64,000 nucleotides of DNA from Vitrella brassicaformis (taxonomy: Eukaryota > Sar > Vitrellaceae). The translations under genes were made by a program, and so were the position numbers. The notes beneath the pieces were generated by a model, which was given only the letters and a program-made list of their open reading frames with translations, was not told the origin of the DNA and did no database searches. Location of the stretch: assembly GCA_001179505.1 (NCBI GenBank), contig CDMY01000571.1, forward strand, positions 194,752-258,751, in the 5' to 3' direction. Below, piece after piece: positions 21,730-33,294 of the stretch (its first letter is position 1; every line of letters starts with the position of its first letter).

Positions 21730-24114
21730 TCAAGTCTTGCCACCGCCACCGCCCCCCATCAGTCCGCCCAGCGTCATCGGGATGGTGAATGGGAGCGACG
21801 ACTGCGACCGGAGCTTCTGCCGCTTCTCGGTGATCTGCTGCGCCTCCTCCCTGCACACACACACACACACACACACAGACAGGTGGATACGGCGGTTAAT
21901 CTGCGTGTTAGTTAGGTATGGCGTACTGGGGGAAGTGCAGCAGAGTCAGCAGCACGGGCACCAGACTCTCGTGCTCGGCGCCCCTGAATGAATGACCGAT
22001 CGAACGATCCACACACACAGAGACAGACAGGCCGCATGACATGACGCCCCACCGCCCCACCGCCCCAACGAGCGATAGACCCACCCGGGCAAATCGGTCT
22101 CCAGGAAGCTCTTGAGGATGTTCTTGAGGTACTCCATTGGCGTCTTCTGGTTGCCCAGCTCCGTCACCGACTTTGTCGCCTCCGCGGCCCGCAGCTCGTG
22201 CTTCAAATGGGCAATCTGACACACACACACACACACACAGAGAGAGAGAGGGAGAGGGAGGGAGAGGGAGGCGTTTCTCGCTCTCTCTGTGAGAGGGAGG
22301 GTGGCTGTACTTGTTTGGTGATCAGTGAGTTCTGCTGGCGCTCCTCGACGAGTGACGACTCCAGCTGCCGCACCCGCTGCCGCAGCTTGTGGACGTCATC
22401 CCACGCCGTCTGCACACACACACAGACAGAGGGAGAGAGGGAGAGGGGCATTTGCGTGTGTGTGTGTGTGTGTGTGGCCCGCTTCCAGGTTACCGCAGTG
22501 CCTATCACACTTCCCTCATAGTGTGACCCCGCCCGCCGCCAGCCCCCGCCGAGTGTGGGTGAGGAGCGGAACAGCGACGACGCCTCGTCCATCTCGTCCT
22601 CCATCTCTCCCAGCCCCAGCCCCACTGCCACGCCCTCGCTGTCTGCAGGGTGGTGGTGGTGGTGCTCGTGATCGCCGCCTACAGGCAGACACAGACACGG
22701 ACACACAGGAAGGGAAGATCTCTTTCTGCCCCTCCCCCCCTCTCTCTCTCTGTGTGTGTGTGTGTGGGTACCCTGCTGCTGCTGCTGCTGCTGGTGGTGT
22801 GTGGCGAGAGGCGGCAGTTGTGCTGCTGGTGGTGCTGGTGACGACGGTGGGGGCTGGACAGTGTTGGTGGCCGACTCTAGTTTCTGCGCCAGCTCTGCGG
22901 CGCGAGTCGACTCGATCTTCAGCTCGCCTTGCAACTGACGAGACAGAGACACAGATAGAGATGGGAGTGGGTGGGAGGGCTGTGGGTGGAGCGGCATGGG
23001 TGACCTGGTGGATGCGCTCCAGCTGCTGCTGGACGGTCAGCTGCAGCTCGGCCCTCTGAACACACACACACATACACACACACGGGGAGACAGAGAGGGA
23101 GACACAGAGAGAGGTGTGTGTGTCTTAAGGGGAGGCGGCTGACGCACCTTTTCGCCCTGTTCCGCCAGCCACTTGGCCTCCGCGTCTTCCAACTCCTGCA
23201 CACACACACACACGCATAAGCCCCCTTCACCACACATCCTCTGTGTCCTCTGTGTCTGTCCCTCACCTGTTTGAACCCCTCTCTCAGGGCCATCTCGCTC
23301 TGCTCCTGCCTCTTGGCGGCCTCCATCCTGAAGGTCGCCAGGGTGCCCTCCAGCTGCGACCTGATGGCAGCCTGCTCGCCGAGGGAGCGCTCGAGCTTGT
23401 TGAGCTGCTGGCCCATCTCTACTTTGCCCTGGTTGGCCTTTTGCAGCTCCTGCTTCTGCACAGAGCCACACACACACACATACACAGACAGAGAGAGAGA
23501 GAGAGAGAGATAGAGAGAGGGAATGGGAGGCTCTCTGGCCCTGTGTGTGTGGCCTTTCGGTGGGTGGGGGAAGGGCCACTGCCTACCAGAGTGTTGAGCT
23601 GCGACGTCAGCGTCTTCTCCTGCTCCTCTTTGCCCGTGAGCTGCTCCAGATAAGAGGCCGAGTTCTTCAAAGCCGTGTTGGCCTGCCATCCCATGCACAG
23701 ACATCCACACACACACACACACACACACATGAGGGAGGGAGGGAGGGGGGAGGGGTGTTGAGGTGACCTTTATGCGGTAGAGGTCGTACTCCTTCTTAGT
23801 GTGCTCGAGCTCGGCCTTCATGGCCTCCAAAGCGGCGTCACGCTCACTCAGCCGGGCTCGCAGAGAGACCGCCTTAGCACCATAACACAACACACACACA
23901 CTCTCTCTCTCTCTGTGTGTGTGTGTGTTTTACCTCGTCGGCGTGTCCCGGCTGCAGAGGTGGTGGGAGGGGCAACTCGGGCGGCAGGGCGGACACCGGC
24001 CACCACCACACCCACGGCAGCACCTCCGCCTCAGTACCTTTCTCACCGCCCTCTACCTCCACCTTGTCCTTCTCGCTCTCCTCAGCTGCACACACACACG
24101 CACACACACACACA

Positions 24115-24145
<31 letters not shown>

Positions 24146-24531
24146 CGCGCGCGTACCACCCTCAGCAGCACCATCAGCAGAAGCACCAGCGAGAGGTGCC
24201 TGTGACTGTGGCGACTGTTGTGGTGGTGGTGGTGGCGGTGGCGGTATGCAGCACCAGACCTCCCCCTCGACCATGACCGTGACGGCCCTGTCCCAGCCGC
24301 CCCGCTCCTGGAAACCGTCGAAGGAGGGGGCGCTGGTGAAGTGCTGACGGAGACGGGAGCACTGCTGAGAGACCACGGAGTGCTGCTCCTGAGGTGCGCA
24401 TGACACACACAGGTGGTTCTGGGCGTGTGTGTGTGTGGTTTGGTGTGTGGGTGCGTGCCTCTTTGTGTGTGAGGTCTGCCTGCAGCTCTGCGATGCGCCT
24501 GTTCTGCTCTTCCATGCGGCCATTCGCCTAA

Positions 24532-24566
<35 letters not shown>

Positions 24567-24743
24567 TTCCCACACACAAAGGCAGCTCAGCTCAGCGATG
24601 TGTGTGTGTGTGTGTGTGTGAGCTGACCTGCGAGATGAGGCCCTTGAATTTGCTATTCTGCGAGGCGAGCTTCTCGCCGCTCTCTTCCCTCTCTCTCAGC
24701 TGCTCCTTGACGGCACTGTGCTCAGCCTGGAGCTCATCGACCT

Positions 24744-24775
<32 letters not shown>

Positions 24776-27700
24776 TGGTGTGTGGGTGGTTTGAGGGTTT
24801 CTTACTTTAGTCTGCAGTGCGGCGGTTTTCTCTTTGGCCTTCATCAGCAAAGCCGCCTTGTCGCGCTTCAACGTCGCCGTCTCAGACCTGTTGACACACA
24901 CGCACACACACACACACACAGAGGGAGAGACGTGTGTGTGTGTGTGTGGACTCGTGTGTCTGTCACTCTCTCTGTGTCTGTCTGTCTGTGTGTGTCTGTC
25001 TGTCTGTCTGTCCGTCAAGGTGGGTCACTTGAGAGCGGCGATCTGCTGCTGCTTGGCCGCTATGTCCTCGGCTGCAGCGAGCAGCCTCTCCTCCTAAACA
25101 CACACACACACACACATGGTCCGTCTGATGGAGGGACGGATGGCCTCCTCTCAGCCTACCATTTCCTTGATCGGCGCGCCGTCGTCCTTCGGTGGCTGGG
25201 CAGCGGCAGCGGCACTCGCACTCGCTCTTGCCCGCAGCTCCGCCAGCTCCTCCTGAGAGCGTGTGTGTATGCAGAAGAGTGGATTGGGGGGGNNNNNNNN
25301 NNNNNNNNNNNNNNNNNNNNNNNNNNNNNNNNNNNNNNNNNNNNNNNNNNNNNNNNNNNNNNNNNNNNNNNNNNNNNNNNNNNNNNNNNNNNNNNNNNNN
25401 NNNNNNNNNNNNNNNNNNNNNNNNNNNNNNNNNNNNNNNNNNNNNNNNNNNNNNNNNNNNNNNNNNNNNNNNNNNNNNNNNNNNNNNNNNNNNNNNNNNN
25501 NNNNNNNNNNNNNNNNNNNNNNNNNNNNNNNNNNNNNNNNNNNNNNNNNNNNNNNNNNNNNNNNNNNNNNNNNNNNNNNNNNNNNNNNNNNNGGGATGGA
25601 TCGGTGAGGTGAAGGGGTACCTCTTTCTCCCGCAGCTGCTGCTGCATGGCCGCGACGCTCTCCTCCTCAGCGCGTGCACCCTCCTGGGCGTCATCCGCCG
25701 CCCTGCAGACACTCACATAAGACACACACATGTCACACACAGAGTGGGACAGAGAGAGAGGGGGGGAGAGGGGGTCTATTGACCTGTGGGCGGATTGCAG
25801 CTCCTGCGAGAGACGGTCTTTCGCCGATTTCTCGGCTGTCAGGTCGGCGCCCAGCTCGCGAAGCTGCTGCTGGGCGGAGAGGAGTGACGCTTCCATCTCG
25901 CTCAGCTGCACCCACCCAGACAAACAGACAGACAGACAGAGAGACAGACAAAGAGACGTCTGTGGGTGTGCGTGTCCAGAGCACCATGTCTCTCTCTCTC
26001 TCTCTCTCTGGCTACTTTGTCGGCTTTGCCAGCGAGCTGCTGCTGCAAATCCTGGATGCTCTCATCGCGAGACCGCAGAGTGGCGGAGAGCTGCTCCACC
26101 TCTCGGCGCATGTCGGCGTCGCTCTCCTCCGCGGCTCTGCACACACAGAGAGGGAGGGAGGGAGAGGGCTGCACGTGTGTGTGTGTGGGCGTTGTCGGGG
26201 GAGGTTACCTCTGTGCGGCTTCTTTGGCGGCCTGCTCGGCCGTCAGCTGTCGCTGCGCTTCAGTGAGAGCCGCCTCCCTCTCTGTCAGCGATGACTCAAC
26301 CGCAGTCACCTGCACTCGACGAACACACACGCACACATACACACACAGCCCCTCCCTCTCTCTCTCTCTGTGTGGGTGGGTGGGTGGGTGGTAGCAGTGG
26401 GGGCTGTGAGCCTGCCTGCTGCTGCAGGGCGTCCCTGTCGCTCTGTGTGTGGGCGAGCTCCTCTCTCAGTTGCTGGAGGTCGGCTTGCAGCGCTGCGGTC
26501 TCGTGTTTGTGCTGCTGGTGCTGTGTGTCTGTCTGCTGCTGCTGTTGCTGCTGGGCAGTGGCGAGCTGTCGCTCCAGGGCGTCTTTGGCCTGACAGAGAG
26601 CCAGGGAGAGTGAGAGTGAGAGTGAGAGGGCACACATCGATCTGTGTGCTTGCGCAGAGGCGCAGACCTCTTGCAGAGTGTCGAGCTGGGCGTGCAGCGC
26701 GCCTTTGGCTTCTTCTGCCGCACTCAACTGACACCGCACGGCCTCCATCTGCTTGAGGTGCTCTTGTGACTCCTGTGTGTGGTGCTGCTCGGCCTGACAC
26801 ACACACAGAGAGAGAGAAGGCGCATACACATACACACACACACACACACAGAGGCTCTTTCTCACCATCCCACCCACCCTACCTCTTGCAGGCTTGCAAT
26901 CCGGCTCTCTGCGGCCTTTAGCTGACACACACACACACACACACACAGAGAGAGAGAGGGGGGTGTCATGCTTGTGTGTGTTACTGCCGGGCACTCACCT
27001 TGTCGGCCAGCATCGCTCTCTCCTGCCCCTCTGTCGAGAGCCCCTCCTGGGCCGCCGAGAGCTCGGCGTCTCTCTCTTCCCGCTGCTGCTGCAGCTGCTG
27101 CACGGTCTGCTCGGCTTTGGCGAGCTGCTCAGCGCCCTGGTCCAACTGCAACTGCAGGGCCCTCAACTGACCGTCGACACACACATCCACACACACACAC
27201 ACACACACAGAGGCGCACCTTGCCCTCGGACTCTTCGCGAGCAGCCGCGAGCTCGGCGTCCCTCTCGGCCAGCTGTGCGGCGAGCTGGGCTCGGCTGCTC
27301 TCCTCCTGAGTGATGCGCTGCTGCAGCTGGTCTATGTTGGCTTCGAGACCACTCATGGCCGACTCAAGCTGACACACACACAGAGAGAGGGAGGGAGGGA
27401 GGGAGGGAGAGAGAGAGGGTGGGGGGTTTGCTCTCTCTCTCTCTCTCTCTCGGTGTGTGTGTGTGTGTGTGACGCACCTCAGCTGACCGCGCCGCCCTGT
27501 CGGCCATCTGTTCGACCTGCGTCTGGAAGGTGTTGAGCTTGGCGAGCAGCGCGTCTTTCTCCTCGGTCCATCTGGCACTCTCCTGTCGCAACTGCTGCAC
27601 CGGCAAACACACAGAGGGAGAGGGAGGGCCGTGTGGGGTGTGCGGCCTTGTGGGTGGGGGCGTACCATCTCGTGCCGCGTGTCGAGGTCCTCCTTCTGGT

Positions 27701-29650
27701 CGACAATCCGCTGCCTAACCTCCTCAAGCGCCCTTTCCCCCAATCCCGCCCCCCCACAAACACACAGACACCAATTCTCACGCCCACACCGCACTCCACA
27801 CACGACTCGGCTCACCTCTCTGTCTTCTCCTTCTCACTCCTCAGCTCGCCGAGCTCCCTCTCCAGCCCGGCAGCGGCCTCCCTCAGCCGCTCACTCTCGC
27901 CCTCCGCCCGTCTGAGGCGGATCTCCTGCTCACCTGCGGTGGCCTTTTTCTCGCTGAGGGCGGCCTGCAGGTCGCTCTCGAGGCGGTAAGCCCGGTCCTG
28001 CCACTTCTCGCACTCCTTGATGGCGACATTCTTCTCCTGATTGTTGCACATACACACACACAGAGAGAGAGAGAGAGCAAATGAGGGAGGGAGGGTGGGA
28101 GAGGGAGAGGGAGGGGGTGGGCTGCTGACTTTGGTGGACTCGATTTGTTGTTTCTGGATCTGCCGCGAGAGCTTTTCGTTTTCGCTCTGCAGCAGCTGCA
28201 CTTGACGGGGGAGATCCAACTCGGCCTGATGGACACACAGACACACCACACACCATGGCCCCTCTCTCTCTCAGTGTGTGTGTGTGTCCGTCCTGACCCG
28301 CTGCGCATGCTGCTGCTGCTGCTGCTGCTCCTTCTGCTGCTGCTGCTGCGATGATGATGAGTGTGCGGCGGCGTGGGTGGGCGAGTCCCCTCCCCCAGAA
28401 GCACCGGAGGATGCCGATCGCGACTCGTACTGGTCAGAGGGGGAGCTCCTGGCCTTGTCGAAACGGTGCTGCTGCTGCGGCTGCTGTTGCTGCTGCTGCT
28501 CTAAGCGGGCAATCTTGCTCCTGTTGACAGCCAGACAGAGAGGGAGGGGAGAAGAGAGAGAGAGAGAGAGATGTGGTTTGTGTGTGGGAGTGGCGGGGGC
28601 GTTTGGCTCACTTGAGCGACTGGTTCTCGACCTCCACCAGGGACTTTTCGGTTCGGACCTTCCGAAGCTCTGACTCAGTGGCACCTGCACACACACACTC
28701 ACAGAGAGAGAGAGAGAGAGATGGAGACCCATCACATGGACGCCTCTATCGCCTCCTCACTCTCGCCCTCTTGCTGCTGCTGCTGCTGCTGCTCTGTCAG
28801 CTGATCTCTCTCCCTCTCCAGCTCGGCCACCCTGGCCGTCTCCGCCGCGAGCTGCTCCCGGAGTGTCCGCACCTCATCGGTGAGCTGGGAGAGGCTCTCG
28901 GTGCGGCTGCTCAGCATGCTCCGCAGCTCGGCGTTCTCCTCCTCTCGCACACTGCCGCCGCTGCTGCTCGGCTGGTGGGACTTGAGGGCCTCGTTTTCTC
29001 GCTCCAGCTCTGACGGATGGGTCGATTGCCGCACACAGACACACACAGGGAGAGAGAGAGGGAGAGAGGGTGGTGTGGGGGATGGCGCATTTGACACACT
29101 TGTGTGTGTGTGTGTGTGTGTGCTTGTTGTTACTTTCCATGCGTTCCTTGGCCTGCTTGAACGACTGGAAGCTCTTCCGCGCAAAGGCCTCCAGCTTCTC
29201 GCGGGACACTGACACACACACACAACCACACACAACCACACACAGACCGCTTCCCCTCTCTCTCTCTCTCTCCTACTCTGTGTAATGTGATCCGCAGCAG
29301 CAACAGCCGCGGCCCCTGGCTGCTTTGTGGCTGTGGATGAGGGAGAGGGGGGACGGGGTTGGGAGGGAGATGCCTGTGGCATCGATGGCGAGTTCTTCTC
29401 TGAGCCGGGCTGTGAGCCTGAGCCGGTGAGCCTCGCCTGTGCCGCCTGAGCCTCCTCGCCCACCTTCTCCAGAGCACTGTGGCACACCCACACACACAAG
29501 GGCCGTCTCGTGAAGAGATCATCTCTCCCTGTGTGTGTGTGTGTGTGCGCGCGGATCTGTCTGTGTGTCGTGTTTGCCATCTGCTCACCTCTGTGCTGCG
29601 CTCTGGAGCTTTTCGGTCAGGTTTCTCAGCCCGCCGCCGAGGTTCTTCAT
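21730..29650 (-). CDS. Golgin with C-terminal GRIP domain (long coiled-coil tether)
   Basis: Large, many-exon minus-strand gene, probably over 1500 residues. Exon 1 is 29589-29650 (MKNLGGGLRNLTEKLQSAAQ). A Ser/Pro-rich spacer follows, then an almost continuous coiled coil rich in Glu, Gln, Leu and Ala with poly-Gln tracts (for example near 28300-28500 and 28770-28800). The C-terminus is a GRIP domain: MEYLKNILKSFLETDLPG (within 22085-22218) then EHESLVPVLLTLLHFPQY (about 21921-21985), with the Tyr that GRIP domains use to bind Arl GTPases. The last exon holds EEAQQITEKRQKLRSQ and ends in a Gly-rich tail. Such golgins tether vesicles at the trans-Golgi. A 300-N gap (25293-25592) interrupts the middle, so exact length and exon count are not resolved. 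Confidence 0.85.
25293..25592. other. Assembly gap (300 N)
   Basis: Exactly 300 N, a conventional size for a gap of unknown length. It falls within the golgin coiled-coil region between two TG/CA-rich introns. Confidence 0.99.
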
Positions 29651-29814
29651 CTCTGCAGCTCTCCTTTCTGGTGTGTGGCCAACCAACACGCTCACAGGCT
29701 CGGTCGCTCAACAAACACTTTACTCTCTGGTACTACTTGTTTGGTTGCAGCTGCGAAAGCTCCGCTACCCACCATCCACACGCACATATTTTCCTCCCAT
29801 TTCTGAGCAGGCTG

Positions 29815-29857
29815 TAGGGTTTATGACCCTACGCCCTCAGAAACCCTACACCCTAAC
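29815..29857. promoter_or_regulatory. Telobox-like AAACCCTA motifs between divergent golgin and ANK2
   Basis: TAGGGTTTATGACCCTA followed by AAACCCTACACCCTAA. These resemble the telobox (AAACCCTA) of plant promoters and the TTTAGGG telomere unit. The motifs lie between the golgin start (29650, -) and the possible ANK2 first exon (29862, +). Confidence 0.5.
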
Positions 29858-29861
29858 GTGA

Positions 29862-31893
29862 ATGCCGCCACTGTTAACCGACAAGCAATCAAAATGGAGG
29901 TATGACGACTTCAAGGAGGCAGAGAGGGCCGAGGACTGTGTGTTGTACGCTGATAAGGTGAGAATGGGTCAGGAGAGAAAGAGAAGGAGGGGGCAATGAG
30001 AATCATTATGAGATGCCTGTTTGTTGTCTGTTTCTCACGATGCATGCAGCTTGGAGTGATGCCGTGAGGTGACCAATGGCCTCCAGCTGCCGTGTGGTGT
30101 GAGCAGGCCGCGTCAGTGATGGCCTCTGGCAGTGCGGAAGGCCAGCAGTCTGTTGACTGTCTGCGGCTCGAGGACATCGACATTAGACACAGGGATCATC
30201 ATGGCACCGGCCATGCGACCCAACAGTCAATATATAGCCAACAGTTGACTGAGGGCATCATTCGTCGGGCCTTCGCTGATCCACGGCAGGTGACGGACCT
30301 CGTAAGGAATGGCGCTGACCCGGACAGTGAGCCCCGGCTGCGACGGCGCGGCAGCGGCGCTAATGGGCGGGCGTATCGGCTGCTCTGTCTCGCCATTGAC
30401 AATTGGAGTGACAACACCATGCCCATTCAGGCAGCAGATAGCACTGGTCGTTTATCGCCCGTCGTGTTGCCCATGTGGTCGTCGCCTGAGCTGGAGGCGG
30501 CCATCTTGAATGCCCTCATCGACGGAGGCGCCGACATGAACGAGCCGACCTTTTGGGACAGCCAACCCATCAGGATGGCAATCCGTGGGGGCAATGAGAG
30601 CGCAATGAGGGTCTTGTTGGCGCGCGGCGCTGCGGTGCGCCCCCCTCGTGGCCTTCCCTTTCGCCTCGTCATGGAGCTGCCCAGGCCCATCCCCGACCGA
30701 GTCGGCCATCAAGTGCCCATGGCGTATGAGCAGCGGCTGTTGTCGGTATACCGACGCCTCATCCAGCACGACGCCACACTTGCAACCGAACAAGACGCGG
30801 GCGGCTACAACCTCATCCACAAGGCCGCCAGCGACGAGCTAGGCCGCTATTCGCAGGCCTTCATCGATTCGTATCTGGACCTGCTGGTGGACAACGGGGC
30901 CAATGTGACGGCGGTGGATGCCGCTGATTGGACGCCTTTGGAATTGGCGGCAGATGCCGGTTCTCCCTGTGTGATCGACTACCTTGGCCGCCATGCACCT
31001 TCTTCGGACATCAACAGAGGGACACCCGGCGACCCCAATGAGACGCCACTATACTTCGCTGCTGACCGCCTTGATGCATCGATTGCACTCTCGCAGGACC
31101 CTGTTGACATAGGGCAGCACCTCAGGGACCGAGCCACCAGCAAGATTCCCCTTTACGAAGCCAGCGTCCGCAGCTTGCTGCGAAGCGGGGCGGACGTCGG
31201 CCAGATGCCCACAGACACCGAGCTGGACCGCCGTCGTCGCGACCTGGTGCTGCCCCAGTGCACGGCAGTCCTCAACACCGACGTGCACACGGGGGCGATG
31301 GCGGCCTCAACCCCGCCCTTGCCCCTCAGCGGTCGCTAGCTGTCCTGCTGACCCACCTGCTGCCGCTCGTCGACCACAGCGACGGCGAGGACCCCGCCCC
31401 CTCCCCCCTCTCATGCGGCCCACACGAGGCAGAGGCCATCGGCTGGCGGATCGCCGCCATGTGCTTCGACCAAGACGCCGCCAACGAGGCCATCGCTGCC
31501 AACATCGGCATCCGGCACAGCGACATGGCCCGCCGTGTGTGCGCGGCCGTCGAGCACTTCATCACGTCGGCGCTGTATGCGAGCAGCAACAGGGAGGTGG
31601 TGGGTGGGACGGCCAATGTGGGCGGCGTGACGGTGCGGGTGCCGCTGCAGTGCTTCGCCATCATGGCCGACAGCCGCCCACACCAGGTGGTCCACACACG
31701 GGGCCGTGTGGGTGTGCGTGAGGTGGTGCAGAGGGCCCGGCTGGACGAGGCGGCCCGACACGGCATAGAGGAGGGGGCCATCAACAAGGGCTTCAACGAC
31801 CATTTGGGTAATGCCGACTGTCAGTTTGGTGGGTGGCAGCAGCTGGGCCGCATCGACGAGGGGGGGCAGTGGGTGACACTCGGCATCAACTGA
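29862..31893 (+). pseudogene. ANK2: ankyrin-repeat protein with conserved C-terminal domain, one frameshift
   Basis: The conserved ATG is at 30119 (MASGSAEGQQSVDCL). A possible first exon at 29862-29957 (MPPLLTDKQSKWRYDDF...) ends in phase 0 at GTGAGA and joins 30107 in frame. Ankyrin units include LVRNGADPD, ALIDGGADMN, MRVLLARGAAV and LLVDNGANVTAVD. Near 31300 one C is missing relative to ANK1 (GCGGCCTCAAC against GCGGCCCTCAAC), so the first frame stops at 31339. The C-terminal domain continues one frame away to 31893. It is either a recent pseudogene or a single-base assembly error. The last 330 bases are nearly identical to ANK1. Confidence 0.8.
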
Positions 31894-32294
31894 GACAGAG
31901 GGAGGGAGGGTTGGGCCGCTGAGTGTTGCCGTGTGCTGTTGGCAGCAGCCGAGGGGCCCGGGAGGGAGGCTCGGAGGGAGGGGTGCATCATCCCATGTGT
32001 GTGTGGCCTGCTTAATGTTGCCCGTGAGAACGCCCGTGAGAGGGAGAGGGGTGGACTGACCGATGATGTGTCACTGTGTGTGTCGACAATTGTGCCATGC
32101 ATGTTGGGCTGACTGATGTATGGATCTGATGGAGAGTCACGTGCATTAAATGACTGATCCATACAGACAGACACATAGAGTAAAGCTGAGACACGGACAC
32201 AAATGAGAGTTCGCCTGTCGCGTGTCAAAGGGAAAGGTCATCGACGCAGAATTGTAGCAACGGTCTGTCACACGACCTTAAACCATCGCCCATC
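31894..32294. other. Intergenic spacer at a duplication boundary
   Basis: No gene seen between the ANK2 tail and the duplicated golgin tail. It contains GGGA-rich and TGTG-rich simple sequence. Confidence 0.4.
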
Positions 32295-32995
32295 CCTCTC
32301 TTCCTCTCTTCCTCTCTCCCTCTGTCTCTGTGTGTGTGCAGACGGCGTGGGATGACATCCACAAGCTGCGGCAGCGGGTGCGGCAGCTGGAGTCGTCACT
32401 CGTCGAGGAGCGCCAGCAGAACTCACTGATCACCAAACAAGTACGCCCACCCTCTCTGCCAGAGAGAGCGAGAAACGCCTCCCTCTCCCTCCCTCTCCCT
32501 CTCCCTCTGTGTGTGTGTGTCAGATTGCCCATTTGAAGAACGAGCTGCGGGCCGCGGAGGCGACAAAGTCGGTGACGGAGCTGGGCAATCAGAAGGCGCC
32601 GATGGAGTACCTCAAAAACATCCTCAAGAGCTTCCTGGAGACCGATTTGCCCGGGTGGGTCAATCGCTGGGGCGTTGGGGCGATTAGTCGGGCGTCATGT
32701 CATGCGGCCTGTCTGTCTGTTTCTGCGTGTGTGGATCGTTCGATCGGTCATTCTTTCAGGGGCGCCGAGCACGAGAGTCTGGTGCCCGTGCTGCTGACTC
32801 TGCTGCACTTCCCCCAGTACGACACACCTAACCAACACGCCGATCAACCGCCGTATCCACCTCTCTCTGTGTGTGTGTGTATGTGTGTGCAGGGAGGAGG
32901 CGCAGCAGATCACCGAGAAGCGGCAGAAGCTGAGGTCGCAGTCGTCGCTGCCCTTCACCATCCCGATGACGCTGGGCGGTGGTGGCAAGACTTGA
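32295..32995 (+). pseudogene. Duplicated 3' end of the golgin gene (GRIP domain only)
   Basis: Inverted copy of the golgin 3' end (21730-22440). It carries the exon starting at 32340 (TAWDDIHKLRQRVRQLESS), the exon with MEYLKNILKSFLETDLPG, the EHESLVPVLLTLLHFPQY exon, and the last exon ending LRSQSSLPFTIPMTL plus a shortened Gly tail, with a stop at 32993-32995. Introns are retained, so this is a DNA-level copy and not a retrocopy. No start codon or N-terminal coiled coil precedes it. It is probably non-functional, or at most encodes a GRIP-only fragment. Confidence 0.85.
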
Positions 32996-33294
32996 GTCTT
33001 GTCTGTCTCCTGATGGCTGGAGGGATGGCTGGCGGAAGAATGGCTAATGAAGAATGGATAATTCGCAAGTTCCCAACATGCATGCCTTCGGGGCGTTTTG
33101 ACCAATGAACGGATCTATGTGTCTGTGTGTGGTGGGCGGCTTATGGAGATGTTTGTGTGAGAGTGTTCATTGTGTGGTCGGCCGATCACCGCTTCAACAT
33201 GTATATGCCCTCGTCCGCTGCACCGCTGCACTGCCCCTCTCTCTCTCTCTCAGTGTGTGTGTAGGTGTGTGTGTATGATGCCAGGGTCACAGGG
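32996..33294. other. Spacer shared with the golgin/gene B interval
   Basis: Inverted homologue of 21468-21729, including the stretch around CGGCCGATCACCGCTTCAAC. It lies between convergent stops. Confidence 0.6.

Noticed and set aside
28280-28360. Poly-Gln/CAG-type tract as a CRISPR or structured repeat
   Set aside because: A trinucleotide run inside the golgin coiled coil encoding Gln; no spacers or palindromic repeats.
32295-32995. Possible stand-alone GRIP-domain gene
   Set aside because: No start codon or upstream exon; introns and spacer match the golgin 3' end, so it is better explained as a truncated duplicate.
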